Shown: positions 23,575 through 33,902 of the stretch, piece after piece
Numbering within the stretch: the first letter of the stretch is position 1
Layout of the letters: each line of letters begins with the position of its first letter
DNA from: an uncultured Ruminococcus sp.
GTDB taxonomy: Bacteria > Bacillota > Clostridia > Oscillospirales > Ruminococcaceae
Direction: 5' to 3'
NCBI GenBank assembly: GCA_947345935.1
Contig: CAMZZN010000002.1
Span: 1 to 64,000, forward strand
Length of the DNA: 64,000 bases
Program-made: the position numbers and the translations under genes
The notes under the pieces: model-generated
Databases searched by the model: none
What the model was told of the DNA's origin: nothing
What the model saw: only the letters and a program-made list of their open reading frames with translations

Positions 23575-26175
23575 ATGCGGCATTTTCCCTCGAAATATGG
23601 ACTTTTTGAAGAGTTATTTAGAAATATATTTTATCCTTCAGAAGATTTGAATACTGTAGCATTAGAATATCTTCTTCCGTCAGGACTAAAAAGAGCAAAG
23701 AAAGACGTAACTGAAAGAGATTCTGCTGGAAAGAAACATACACTCAAAGAGGAGCTACTTTTCCAATATGAAAGTGATAAAAACCGGCTTTCAAAGATCC
23801 GTAATGAATATCACCAGCAAAGTGGCGAAAGGATACGGCTTACTAATGATATATTGAAGCATTACAGAGACGTCAATGCGCCGAAACGTTGCGTAAAATC
23901 CTTCAAAAGATTATGCTCTTTATCGCTTCCAGATTTACTTGATTTCGTTAAAGAATTACATATACTAATGAATAGCTTTATGCTGTCACCTACGGCGCAG
24001 GAATACCTAGACTATCTTTACAAACAAAAGAAGAACGAAAAGCAGCAGCCAGGCGAAGAAAAACTATTATTCATATCCGAGTGTTTTATCTATTGCATTC
24101 TAGAAGAAGAGCCAGCGCGATGGGCTAAACTACTAGACTACGCAAAAAAGCAGGAAGTAGCGACTACAAATTGTTTAAAGAAATACGGATATATCAATTT
24201 TCCTTATAAAAGAAATAAGTATTTCGTAGAGAGACAAAGTAATAGTATAACCGACATCAAAAGCCTTATTTCTAATGAAGGTATAATTGCGCTTTACGGT
24301 GTAACTGGTAGCGGCAAAACACAGATAGCACTCGAGTTAGGGTATGATTTGAGCGAAATCGGCACTGTAATCTGGATAGATTCAAGTGATAAAAGCAAAT
24401 TATCATCATCAATAAAAGCCTCCTTACAAGCAATGGGAGCAATCATAAAAAGCGAATCATCTTCCGGCTTACTCTACGAGTTTAAGTCATTTATCGAGAA
24501 TTTGGATAACTGTTTTTTGATTTTTGACGATTTGACTGAAAGCTATGCTGATTTTGAAGCTGTGCTAGCGGCCACTAAATCCGCTAAATGCATCATTACT
24601 TCGCAAAATTTTATCGAGATAAACGATATTCATAATATAAATATAAAAGAATTTGAGCTCTGCGACTCGATTTCATATTTATCAAAGAGAATAGGAAGCC
24701 AGCCGGTAAACGATATAGAAAAGCTAGCAAAGCGTTTATATAATCAACCACTAGCATTAGCTCAAGCGAGTTCGTTCTTAATGCGAAATAGACATATCTC
24801 AATTGACGACTATATAGCAATGCTTGACGAGACGGAGCTAAAAATACTTAAAGGAAACAGCACTATTTCCGAACACAAGATTGCCATATATGACTCCATA
24901 TTAATTTCGATGAATTATATTAAAGCAAAAAGCGAACCGTCATATACATTTGCAAATATAATTTCATTTTTTAAAGATTACGGAATTAACTCAACACTGT
25001 TAAATAGAGTCCTGTTCTGGCCCTATGTTTTCAATAAGGGGAACTATAAGTATGACAAGAATAAACAAGTAGCAATCCCTTCTCTCTACTCAAACTGCGG
25101 AAAAGGAGCAACAGATGAATTAGCAAAGAGCTATTTCAAAAGCATTAATCTGCCGCTTTACGATATGCAGTCATTCATGAGCATAGTTAAAATCCTTGAA
25201 GACTTCGATATTTGCAGAGTCAAATACTACAAAACTCCCACAAAACGATATGGTCTTATGGGAGAAATAAGCTCATATAATCTCTACAAACAAATTACAG
25301 GCATAGTAATGCACGGGCTAGTACAAGAAGTCTTACTTTCATCAATTCTGGATGAAGAATGCTCGGAAACTATAAAATGTATAGATATTATCAGTCATCT
25401 ATTGCTCTTTAGCGGAAAAAGAAAGCCTTTTATGATGGCCTCGGAAGCAATAGCCTCATGCTCGACTCATCTTATATTGACGAGATACATTCTTGATTAC
25501 AAGGAATCGTTCATGAGTCCAAAATACAGAGATGTTTGCGAGTCATTAGTTTCGGCAAGTACAGTAATGTATTATGGCGAAATTTATCATGCTCGAAACA
25601 TTGGATGCGAGCCAATTAGGGTTTATCAAGAGGAGATTTGGGACTTTATTATTGAATATTACGAAAAATACGGCAGCCCTAAAGCATACTACATAAGATT
25701 ACTTGAATACTGCCTCATCTTTCCTTTGTTTGAATTTGAAAAAGCTAAAGGATATTTTGATAAAGGTCTAAGAATTGTTGAGTACTTAGATGAACGTTTC
25801 GCGAGCTACATTCTCAATTTTGCCAATAAAATAAAGAAAGCTAATGAGATATTTATGTATGAAAATCTCATTTATAAACTCTTAACTGATATTTATTCCA
25901 TGGTTGGCATTGATTTTAAGGAACATATGGCTTTCGTTCTTACGTTATTAGGAGACAACACGAGAGACGAGATAGTGAAAATCTTTCTGAATGAACACAT
26001 ACATACTAAATACGTAACATATAACGAAGAATACTTGTCCACTAATGATGTCATAGCCTTTAATCCTTCAAATGATGTCGATGCATCCGACTATATGTTT
26101 ATAGACGGTGAAAAAATCAACGAAGCTCTATTTAGGGACATGAAAGAAAACCCGAGCGATTATGTAGTAATTTGA
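23575..26175 (+). CDS. STAND/NB-ARC-like NTPase (about 866 aa)
   Basis: The open frame reaches back to TTG 23398, but the promoter's -10 box overlaps that codon, so ATG 23575 is the likely start; its ribosome site is weak (GGCGGTGA). Walker A GVTGSGKT lies near residue 242, followed by TVIWIDSS, FLIFDDL (Walker B), CIITSQNF and QPLALAQASSFLM, the last like the GLPL motif of NB-ARC ATPases. The N-terminal 230 residues are helical and unassigned, perhaps an effector; the C-terminal half is helical and repeat-like, perhaps a sensor. Bacterial STAND proteins detect phage proteins and trigger abortive responses. It diverges from the repeat-peptide module and may work with it or guard it. Confidence 0.7.
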   Translation: MRHFPSKYGLFEELFRNIFYPSEDLNTVALEYLLPSGLKRAKKDVTERDSAGKKHTLKEELLFQYESDKNRLSKIRNEYHQQSGERIRLTNDILKHYRDVNAPKRCVKSFKRLCSLSLPDLLDFVKELHILMNSFMLSPTAQEYLDYLYKQKKNEKQQPGEEKLLFISECFIYCILEEEPARWAKLLDYAKKQEVATTNCLKKYGYINFPYKRNKYFVERQSNSITDIKSLISNEGIIALYGVTGSGKTQIALELGYDLSEIGTVIWIDSSDKSKLSSSIKASLQAMGAIIKSESSSGLLYEFKSFIENLDNCFLIFDDLTESYADFEAVLAATKSAKCIITSQNFIEINDIHNINIKEFELCDSISYLSKRIGSQPVNDIEKLAKRLYNQPLALAQASSFLMRNRHISIDDYIAMLDETELKILKGNSTISEHKIAIYDSILISMNYIKAKSEPSYTFANIISFFKDYGINSTLLNRVLFWPYVFNKGNYKYDKNKQVAIPSLYSNCGKGATDELAKSYFKSINLPLYDMQSFMSIVKILEDFDICRVKYYKTPTKRYGLMGEISSYNLYKQITGIVMHGLVQEVLLSSILDEECSETIKCIDIISHLLLFSGKRKPFMMASEAIASCSTHLILTRYILDYKESFMSPKYRDVCESLVSASTVMYYGEIYHARNIGCEPIRVYQEEIWDFIIEYYEKYGSPKAYYIRLLEYCLIFPLFEFEKAKGYFDKGLRIVEYLDERFASYILNFANKIKKANEIFMYENLIYKLLTDIYSMVGIDFKEHMAFVLTLLGDNTRDEIVKIFLNEHIHTKYVTYNEEYLSTNDVIAFNPSNDVDASDYMFIDGEKINEALFRDMKENPSDYVVI

Positions 26176-26186
26176 TGTTAGTCAAA

Positions 26187-26226
26187 AAAAATACCTCTAG
26201 CATATTAAGCTAGAGGTATTTTTTAA
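26187..26226. terminator. Bidirectional terminator between convergent genes
   Basis: AATACCTCTAGC pairs with GCTAGAGGTATT, with A- and T-runs on the two sides. It lies between the STAND-like gene and the type III Res gene, which converge. Confidence 0.85.
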
Positions 26227-26229
26227 GTT

Positions 26230-29200
26230 TTATTTCATTACCTTGTCTAGAAGTGTTTTGTAACTGTCTATCACATCGTACACTACATTTTCCGAGCTTA
26301 TTGTTTTGAAGTGCTCTCTTGCGCAGTGAATTTTAGCATCTTCGATCATACGCAACTGCATTGATCTCATTGCTCCTTTTGTTTCTGCTATGAAATAAAT
26401 GTGTTTTACGCTTCCTTCATAGAAGGCGATAGCCCAGTCAGGATTATACTTGCCTACTGGAGTTGAAATATAGAACCCATCTGGAAGTTTAACATAAACC
26501 GCAACATTAGTATCTGTGTCAAGCTGTTCGGCAAATTTTTGCTCATTCGAGGAATCGTACACTATATGGTCATATAGATGCTTCTTGGCCTTCATTGCGT
26601 TTGTGCCAAGTTTGCCCTTAATTGTAGGCTCAGTGAATATATCTGTTTCATAGTGCTCATCAAGCGCATTATATGTAATGTGTTGAATAATTGCGGTTGC
26701 TTTTTCGTCATTGATAAGTTCGCTGGCTTTAATAATAAAGTCTTCTGGATTATCTTTGAATTGATCAAACACTGTAGGTTGAATGCCTTGTAGTATTCGG
26801 ACAATCGCTTTTCGTGTAAGACCGGTTTCGTCTACGAGTTTCCCCACGAGGTCATATTTAACGTTACTGCTTGCAGAGATTGTTGCTTTATAATGTTCGG
26901 ATTTGTCACGCGTAAATGCTTCGCCAGATTCAAGTTCTTCTTTTGATGCTATTTGAGACATCGAGCCACTTTCAACTCTGAAATATATTTTAGGAACGCG
27001 AAGTTTAGCGTCTAGCGCAATAATAGAGTTATTTATAAGCTCCTCAGTATCAAAATCAACAACATAGACTGTTTTAGCGTTTATTCGAGACCAGAGCTCC
27101 TTAAATTCTGGCATCGCAAGCTTATCCTCATCAACTTGGAGTTCGACATTATTGCTGCGAGCGTTTTCGGGCTGCATAATTCTAGGATCATAGATAGAAT
27201 CAATAATAGCAATAACGTCTTCTGCGGAATCAGAGACCTCTTCGGCTATTTCAATTTCGCCATTGGCTTTATCCTCATGATACTTATCCGTTAACTGTCC
27301 CTTCTTTACATAGCCGTTTTCAATAAGGCTTTCATAAATTGAAGTTGCAATATCTTCGTCAATGACTTGTTCATTTCCGTCGGCATCTTTGATTACTTTA
27401 TCGATAAACAGCTCGGCAGTAACTTTCTTAGGTCTATCCGCAACGGCTTCAGCAATTTCTGATTGCAATCCTTTCGCAAAGCTATCATAGCTTTCGCTAG
27501 CAATAACGGTAAGTATATTGATGTTATGAACATCAGCGCCAAGAACAGTACTATCCATACGATCGCCATCTTGGTTTACGCATAGACGTAGGCCACGTCC
27601 AACTTCCTGGCGTTTCCTTACATCGCTTGAGCTTTGCTTTAAGGTGCAGATTTGGAATACATTAGGATTGTCCCAACCTTCACGAAGTGCTGAGTGAGAG
27701 AAAATGAAACGCACTGGAGAACGTTTTGGATCGCAATCTAGCAGCAGTTCCTTATTCTTCATAATCAAATCATATGCGTCAATATCATCAGATGTCTTTT
27801 CTTTCTTGTCGCCAAGTTTACCATCAATCATATGACCGCTCTTTTTATCAATAGAGAAGTAGCCCGCATGCGTATCTGCTGCGCTTATGGATTTAAGGTA
27901 TTTAATATAATCCGCCTCGTCAAGTCCTTCCTGTAAGTTTGAGACTATATCTTCATACTCTTCTTCGAACATCTGCGCAAAAATACCATTTGCTTGTTGT
28001 CCATTTTCGTATAGCCTATAATGATCAACTTCATCAATGAAGAATAGTGATAGGACTTTAATTCCTTTATAGAATAGCTGTCGCTCGCGCTCAATATGAG
28101 AGAGAATGGTTTCCCTAATCTGTATTCTTCTGAGCTGTTCTTCGCTAACCTTTCCAATAACATCTCCGGCGTATATCTTGATACCATTAAGAAATTCAAC
28201 GGAATCATCACGTCCATCAATATGCTTTACTATGAAGTTATTCTCATATTCAGGTATTTCGCCCGAATTTGGATAAAGATTATATCCTTCATTTACGGTC
28301 TTAGTAACCTTGCGAATTCCAGTTGCGCCTTTGAAATCAAATTGTATAGTTGCAGTAGGATTAGCTTTAGAAAGGTTTATGCTCTCAAGATAAACATAGC
28401 CTTCTGTTGCTGTAGTTCCTGATTCGGTAATGCCTTTTACGGCAATCTTCTTAACCAAGCGCTTATTGTAGGCTTCCATTGCGTCGAGGCGATAAATCAT
28501 ATTGTAGATACTATCGCTCTTATGAGTAGCAGAATAACGCAAAGTCATAAGAGGGTTAAATTGTTTGAGATTCTCTTTCGTCTGCTTTCCTTCAACGGAC
28601 TGTGGCTCATCGATAATAACAATAGGATTAGTTTTTGCTATGATATCAATCGGTCGACGCGAACGGAATTCGTCAAGCTCCATGTAGATACGTCGAGCAT
28701 CCTTTCCTTTTGCATTGAATGCCTGGGAATTAATAATCATGACGTTAATGGAGCTATCCGATGCAAAGCGGTCAATTTCAGTAAGTTGTGCTGAGTTATA
28801 TATAAAGAAACGGATCTTTTTACCATATTCCTCAGCGAAATGCTCCTGAGTTACTTCAAAAGATTTATATACGCCTTCACGAATAGCGATGCTCGGTACA
28901 ACTACGATAAATTTGCTCCAGCCGTAATGCTTATTGAGCTCGAACATGGTTTTAATGTAGGTATATGTCTTACCGACGCCGGTTTCCATTTCGATGGTAA
29001 GGTTATACTTGCCCTCAAGCTTTGGAGAAGGTGCTAACTGATTTGCACGCTGAATCTTTTGAATATGCTCCAAAATGACACCATCGCTGAGCTCAGGAAC
29101 TATTTTATGATTGCTCCATCCGGTATAATCCAATTCTTCTGTTAAGGTCTGCTGATAGCCGGTACCGCGATCCATCATGTATGTGGGTGTTAGGTATGGC

Positions 29201-29274
29201 TGCCCAGCAAATACATCGCAGACCGCCTTAGCTGCATCTGCCTGAAATTTCTGATGTTTAAACTGTAGTTTCAT
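26230..29274 (-). CDS. res: Type III restriction enzyme, Res subunit (1014 aa)
   Basis: The N-terminal half is a superfamily 2 helicase: Walker A METGVGKT (96-103), DEPQ (222-225), SATHKSDSIYNM, and a later EVGRGLRLCVN motif VI. The C-terminus has a PD-(D/E)xK nuclease region (YNPDWAIAFYE, then IAETKG). This is the full architecture of type III Res proteins, which translocate on DNA from an unmodified site and cut near a second one. It is the last gene of the operon and follows Mod by 10 bp. All motifs are intact, so restriction should be active in complex with Mod. Confidence 0.93.
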   Translation of the reverse strand: MKLQFKHQKFQADAAKAVCDVFAGQPYLTPTYMMDRGTGYQQTLTEELDYTGWSNHKIVPELSDGVILEHIQKIQRANQLAPSPKLEGKYNLTIEMETGVGKTYTYIKTMFELNKHYGWSKFIVVVPSIAIREGVYKSFEVTQEHFAEEYGKKIRFFIYNSAQLTEIDRFASDSSINVMIINSQAFNAKGKDARRIYMELDEFRSRRPIDIIAKTNPIVIIDEPQSVEGKQTKENLKQFNPLMTLRYSATHKSDSIYNMIYRLDAMEAYNKRLVKKIAVKGITESGTTATEGYVYLESINLSKANPTATIQFDFKGATGIRKVTKTVNEGYNLYPNSGEIPEYENNFIVKHIDGRDDSVEFLNGIKIYAGDVIGKVSEEQLRRIQIRETILSHIERERQLFYKGIKVLSLFFIDEVDHYRLYENGQQANGIFAQMFEEEYEDIVSNLQEGLDEADYIKYLKSISAADTHAGYFSIDKKSGHMIDGKLGDKKEKTSDDIDAYDLIMKNKELLLDCDPKRSPVRFIFSHSALREGWDNPNVFQICTLKQSSSDVRKRQEVGRGLRLCVNQDGDRMDSTVLGADVHNINILTVIASESYDSFAKGLQSEIAEAVADRPKKVTAELFIDKVIKDADGNEQVIDEDIATSIYESLIENGYVKKGQLTDKYHEDKANGEIEIAEEVSDSAEDVIAIIDSIYDPRIMQPENARSNNVELQVDEDKLAMPEFKELWSRINAKTVYVVDFDTEELINNSIIALDAKLRVPKIYFRVESGSMSQIASKEELESGEAFTRDKSEHYKATISASSNVKYDLVGKLVDETGLTRKAIVRILQGIQPTVFDQFKDNPEDFIIKASELINDEKATAIIQHITYNALDEHYETDIFTEPTIKGKLGTNAMKAKKHLYDHIVYDSSNEQKFAEQLDTDTNVAVYVKLPDGFYISTPVGKYNPDWAIAFYEGSVKHIYFIAETKGAMRSMQLRMIEDAKIHCAREHFKTISSENVVYDVIDSYKTLLDKVMK

Positions 29275-29284
29275 ACCCCACTCC

Positions 29285-31201
29285 TTAAATGACTTTAACT
29301 CTTGTATCGGGTGCTAACATCTTGAATATTTCGCCTACGTTAATCTTAGATGGGCTATCTTCAAAGCTTGAATCCCTAAATACTGCACGAATCGGCTGCT
29401 TTTTGGCGATGAATTTAATTACGCTTTCAGGAACATTCTCGTCAAAGCAAGCAATAAGATCGCCGTCATTATAGTTATGAACGGAGCATCCATCGATAGT
29501 TTCGGATGAATATGGAAGAGAGAGCGGAAGACCCCAGTCGAGAAGGCAACCAAAGAGCAGATCCATATCTGTACGATCTTCCTTAATGTTTGACTCCATT
29601 AAAGAAAGGAGGCTCTGATTGTACTGATCGACGCCATAATATACATCATTCATATTGCTTTCGTCAAGCTTAAAAACGCGGAAGCCTACATCGAGCTTTT
29701 GAGCGATCATCGGTTTTTCGTTTTTTATTATATTTCCAGCACGACGTATGCGTTCTCTACCGATATCAGATATGGTCTTTAGATTCTCTTTTACAACGTC
29801 ACATTTTTCTGGCAGTTGAACCATTATATAGTGAATATTGTTTTCGTTTTGCATATTATCAAGCATTACGGAATGGGCTGTTGTGGCCGAACCTGAGAAA
29901 AAATCCATAACGATTTCGTTGTTTAGATTCAATCTAGATATTAGATAGTTGATAAGAGCAGTTGGCTTGGAATAGCTAAATAAACCACCTAATCCCATGC
30001 TTTCAAGCATTTTTGCTGCTTGGGTACTAGAGAATTCTTCAATTATACCCATTGGACGCTGTGTTCTTTCAATTGGATTGCCATCATTGTCGCAATTCAT
30101 ATACTGCTTCGTATAAACTGTCCAAATACCTTTTGAATCTTTTTTTATTTCAATAAATCCTCTGTTTTTATTTCTTTCATATTTCTCTTTCGACCAGCGC
30201 CAGCAAGCCTTACGTCCATTATTATTGTCTGCTGGCATTACAGTAGTACCATCTGGAGCAATGATTGGATAGTCCAAAGATGCTGAATACTGTATTGATC
30301 CCATGCCTAGTTTCTGAAGATAAAACTTTCCGCGCTCGCTTTCGTATTGGTCAGTACCTTTGTATCTTTCGGCGTTACTGATTGGAACTCCTTTAATTTC
30401 CAGTTCATCTATGTTTTTGGCGTAGCAAATTATATGTTCGTGCTTGATTCTAAACAACTTAGTGTCTGAGCTACCGCCGCCCTCTTTGTTAGCCCAAATT
30501 AAATCTGCGACAAAATTAGCAGATCCAAAAACATCATCGCAAATCTTCTTTAAATTAGCTGCTTCAATATCACTAATACTAATAAAAATACAGCCATCAT
30601 CCTTGAGTATGTTTCTAGCCAAAAGCAGTCTAGAATAAATCATGGAACACCAATCCGAATGATATCTTCCAGCAGTAACTGAATTTTCTCTTTTAAAATT
30701 TACATTTCCTTCGTCATCAAAATAACCCACACCGTCATCGTAATCCTCGCTTTCCATAATGAAAGAGTCAGGATACACAAAATCGTGTCCGGTATTATAT
30801 GGTGGATCAATATAAATCATCTTTACTTTGCCGAGGTAACTTTCCTGCAAAAGTTTAAGAACTTCAAGGTTATCGCCCTCGATATAGAGATTTTCCGTAT
30901 TATCCCAATCAACACTTTCTTCCTTGCACGGGCGAAGTGTTTTGCGAATTGGCTTGTTTGCCTCGACAATTGCAGCCTTCTTGCCAACCCATGTAAATTC
31001 ATAGGCTTCGTCACCATCTAGTGCTTGTTCGGAAAGCATCTGACGGAGCATATCAAAGTTGACGACCTTTTTGTAAACTTTCTTTTCATCTGTACTCTTT
31101 TCCTCGTCCAACGCTTCTGTTACGCAGTTAGGAAATAAAGCTTCGATTTTCTCAACATTCTGGGCGGCAATATTAGCCGTTTCCATTTTCATCTTTTCCA
31201 T
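29285..31201 (-). CDS. mod: Type III DNA methyltransferase, Mod subunit (638 aa)
   Basis: DPPYNTG (132-138) is the catalytic motif IV, and FSGSATTAHSVM is the S-adenosylmethionine-binding motif I, in the order of beta-class N6-adenine methyltransferases. The region between (about 200-430) is the target-recognition domain, including SRLLLARNIL and WANKEGGGSSDTK. Mod recognises the asymmetric site and methylates one strand; with Res it forms the restriction complex. It overlaps the upstream DUF4365 gene by one base and is followed by Res after 10 bp. The recognition sequence cannot be read from the protein. Confidence 0.93.
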   Translation of the reverse strand: MEKMKMETANIAAQNVEKIEALFPNCVTEALDEEKSTDEKKVYKKVVNFDMLRQMLSEQALDGDEAYEFTWVGKKAAIVEANKPIRKTLRPCKEESVDWDNTENLYIEGDNLEVLKLLQESYLGKVKMIYIDPPYNTGHDFVYPDSFIMESEDYDDGVGYFDDEGNVNFKRENSVTAGRYHSDWCSMIYSRLLLARNILKDDGCIFISISDIEAANLKKICDDVFGSANFVADLIWANKEGGGSSDTKLFRIKHEHIICYAKNIDELEIKGVPISNAERYKGTDQYESERGKFYLQKLGMGSIQYSASLDYPIIAPDGTTVMPADNNNGRKACWRWSKEKYERNKNRGFIEIKKDSKGIWTVYTKQYMNCDNDGNPIERTQRPMGIIEEFSSTQAAKMLESMGLGGLFSYSKPTALINYLISRLNLNNEIVMDFFSGSATTAHSVMLDNMQNENNIHYIMVQLPEKCDVVKENLKTISDIGRERIRRAGNIIKNEKPMIAQKLDVGFRVFKLDESNMNDVYYGVDQYNQSLLSLMESNIKEDRTDMDLLFGCLLDWGLPLSLPYSSETIDGCSVHNYNDGDLIACFDENVPESVIKFIAKKQPIRAVFRDSSFEDSPSKINVGEIFKMLAPDTRVKVI

Positions 31202-33018
31202 TACTTATCTTCCTCCGTACTTTTATCCCAAAACCTATAAATCGGGTACTGTTTTAATACTTCCCGATTCGTCTTATTTAACATTTTATAATAAAACTCT
31301 GCGGCTTGCTTATTATCCAACAAAAGATATGCACCTACTTTAACTGAATACTCTTGCATCTTATCTTCTAGACTTGTTCTTTCAGCTATCGCGATAAGTT
31401 CTTCCTGCTCTTCTTTCGTGAGGTCGCGGTTCCTTTTTTGTATCTGATAATAGTTTATTTTGGCAATATTTGTATCATTGTTTAATGGCGGCGAATCTAG
31501 TATCCACTTCGCGAATTTCTCGGCGCCGGCCAATATGTCTTTCCTTTTATCATTGCTTTGATCGTAAGCTAAAATCATCTGAAGCAGCAGGAAAGTAGCT
31601 TCTTCCGAACAATTGGGCTCATCCTTGTATGAAGAAAATGACTCAATAATATCATCATAATCCGTGTTTCCAAACATCAAAAAATGTTCAGCTTTAAAAT
31701 TAACATATTTTGAAGATGGAAAGCGGTTTTTATTCTCATCAAGTCTATATACGGCATAACTCCTATCGCTAAAGAAATCCGATATTTCATAAACTCCTGG
31801 TTCTTCTGTTTTCTTGAAGAGTAAGGCAAGCTTTGTATCGGCGTAGTCCATAGCGACAAAATATGGGATGTCTTTTTTTAGTCCAGAAACTTTTTTGCCT
31901 TCGATCAGCGCCTCGTAGAGACGACGCGTATTTTTGTAGTCTTCATCGGTAAATCTTGATAAATCAAAGTTTTCGTTCAACCTTAGACGTTTAAACAACT
32001 TGCTTACATATTGACAGAATTCATACCTTGATTTGAGAATTTCAAGTCGTTCTTTAGTGACTTTATCCCCGATTTCTCCTAGACTAATGACGCCGCCATC
32101 TATTTCAAAATGCCCATGATTAGCCATATCCAATAAAAATGGGATATCAACAAGCGCATCTCTTAATATAGACGTTGGCTTAATATCGATTTTTAAGGCG
32201 AAGCTGTCATTTCTAATAGTAAGAGTCGTGCTTTTTCCCACAGTAACTATGGTTTTGTCTTTTGATTTTACGCGACTAATCGTACTATAGTATCGCTTTC
32301 CATTAACAGTTATAGCTTTATTGTCTTGCTCGTATATATGCAGATCTATTGGCATTTCAATTAATGGTTGAAGAATATCTGTTCCTTTAATTGTTGCATA
32401 CATATATACTTCATCCATTTGTAGTAATATGTCTCTGGCATCAAGATCGTTTTGCCTATATCCAATAAATGGGATAGTAATTGCTTCAATTAGTCCTTGT
32501 TTTCTTAGCTCTTCTTCGGACAATAACTGAGCATTACTAAAGCTAGTTTGCTTTTTCATATGCTCATAGAAATTTAACAAAATGCTTGTCTTTTTATTAT
32601 TGTCCTCTGGAAATGGAAGTAAATCAAATGATTTAGTAGTCTGATTCTTTTTTAGGTTAGAAAGCAAAATTCTCAACTTAATAGGCGTAAGTGCAGAATA
32701 GTATATTTGCCTATCAAGCCCATTGTCGCCTATATGCACTACAAAAAAGAAAACTCCACCATCTTGCAGATAGCTACGCAAATATGACACGCCTAGCGAA
32801 TAAGAGATTTTCTTTGCTTTCAGATTATTAGACTTTTTGCCTTTAACTTGAACAGGAACTTTTTTAATACCATCTTTCTTTTTTGAGCTGTCTTGAAATA
32901 TGTATATATTTCCATCCCAAACAGGTTCCTTATCGCCTTCATTTATGAAAGGGGACATAGTTTCAGTTACTGATATGCTATCTTTGACTGCGGAAGTTGC
33001 AAGTTTTTCTAGGTCCAT
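31201..33018 (-). CDS. DUF4365-type protein, predicted nuclease-like (605 aa)
   Basis: Near the N-terminus, VWDGNIYIFQD followed by VPVQVKGKK is the DUF4365 pattern, a PD-(D/E)xK-like core with the conserved Gln and Lys of QVK. The remaining 450 residues are mostly alpha/beta sequence of no clear family, with a TPR-like end (QAAEFYYKMLNKTNREVL). DUF4365 proteins are recurrent members of defence operons. One-base overlaps with both neighbours show that it belongs to the type III operon. It may add a second nuclease or a DNA-sensing function; a non-catalytic role cannot be excluded. Confidence 0.7.
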   Translation of the reverse strand: MDLEKLATSAVKDSISVTETMSPFINEGDKEPVWDGNIYIFQDSSKKKDGIKKVPVQVKGKKSNNLKAKKISYSLGVSYLRSYLQDGGVFFFVVHIGDNGLDRQIYYSALTPIKLRILLSNLKKNQTTKSFDLLPFPEDNNKKTSILLNFYEHMKKQTSFSNAQLLSEEELRKQGLIEAITIPFIGYRQNDLDARDILLQMDEVYMYATIKGTDILQPLIEMPIDLHIYEQDNKAITVNGKRYYSTISRVKSKDKTIVTVGKSTTLTIRNDSFALKIDIKPTSILRDALVDIPFLLDMANHGHFEIDGGVISLGEIGDKVTKERLEILKSRYEFCQYVSKLFKRLRLNENFDLSRFTDEDYKNTRRLYEALIEGKKVSGLKKDIPYFVAMDYADTKLALLFKKTEEPGVYEISDFFSDRSYAVYRLDENKNRFPSSKYVNFKAEHFLMFGNTDYDDIIESFSSYKDEPNCSEEATFLLLQMILAYDQSNDKRKDILAGAEKFAKWILDSPPLNNDTNIAKINYYQIQKRNRDLTKEEQEELIAIAERTSLEDKMQEYSVKVGAYLLLDNKQAAEFYYKMLNKTNREVLKQYPIYRFWDKSTEEDK

Positions 33019-33902
33019 TATTTACCTCCCATTTGCTTATACTCACAAATTTGAAATATAGCGGCTTTTAGTACCTGAAGACAGATTAATGCAGTGTGTT
33101 TATCGGGGTAAAAATTTGTAACCATCTGTGAATATGGATGAATATAGTTTCTAAAATCGCGCAATACATGGCTAAATTTCTTTACATCTTGCTTTAATAT
33201 TCCAATTTCAGATGCTACATCAATAAAGTTATTTAAGGTCCATTCAGGAAATTTTCTAACCTTACTGCTATTAGCGTCTTTTGGGGCACAGCTTGCTTTA
33301 TTAAATAATGCTGGATATGACGATGCAACTCCCAAAAGAACGCCTTCTAAAATGCTGCCGATAAGAAAAATAGAGGCTAATGGAGCATCATTTTTTACGC
33401 ATGATTCTGCTTCATCTAAACGCGATCTGATAATCTCCTTAATGTTTGTGTCTAATCCAAGGAGATCAAGATTAACATCGAATGCAGTCTTCAAGAATTG
33501 CATTTCGTCTATTTCGGTAGAATCTTTTTCGTCCGAATCAATTATTACTTTGTCCAATTTGGCAAATGAAATCTCATCATTATTCCTAATGACTTTCCAT
33601 TTGTCAAAAGCCAGATATTGATTAAAGCGGAGGATAAGGGCATCAAGTTCTGAAATTCTACCTATATAATTTACTACAGCAAAAGTTTGGCGTATGCACT
33701 TGTCGAGCTCGGGTGTGCCGTTTATCCGCTGAAGCCTATCATCTGTATATATCCATCTTGATGGGAAACCTTGTCCATATGTATCGTTAAAACCTAACGC
33801 GTTGAAAAATGACACAAGTTTCGGGCCACTTCTATATTCCGGAGTTCCATCTCCGTTTATTATTACACGCAATTCTTCAAGGGTACGACTGCTTAATTGC
33901 AC
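33018..33902 (-). CDS. HEPN-like protein of the R-M operon (294 aa)
   Basis: The C-terminal half is helical and contains LRDFRNYIHPYSQ, where R-x6-H fits the R-x4-6-H signature of HEPN ribonuclease domains. The helix ASIFLIGSILEGVLLGVASS precedes it. The N-terminal half (SSRTLEELRVIIN, SFFNALGFNDTYG) resembles sequences seen in abortive-infection proteins with this C-terminus. One-base and 10-base overlaps tie it to the genes on both sides. An RNA-cutting effector that acts if restriction fails would fit, but the call rests on a short motif. Confidence 0.55.
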   Translation of the reverse strand: MQLSSRTLEELRVIINGDGTPEYRSGPKLVSFFNALGFNDTYGQGFPSRWIYTDDRLQRINGTPELDKCIRQTFAVVNYIGRISELDALILRFNQYLAFDKWKVIRNNDEISFAKLDKVIIDSDEKDSTEIDEMQFLKTAFDVNLDLLGLDTNIKEIIRSRLDEAESCVKNDAPLASIFLIGSILEGVLLGVASSYPALFNKASCAPKDANSSKVRKFPEWTLNNFIDVASEIGILKQDVKKFSHVLRDFRNYIHPYSQMVTNFYPDKHTALICLQVLKAAIFQICEYKQMGGK

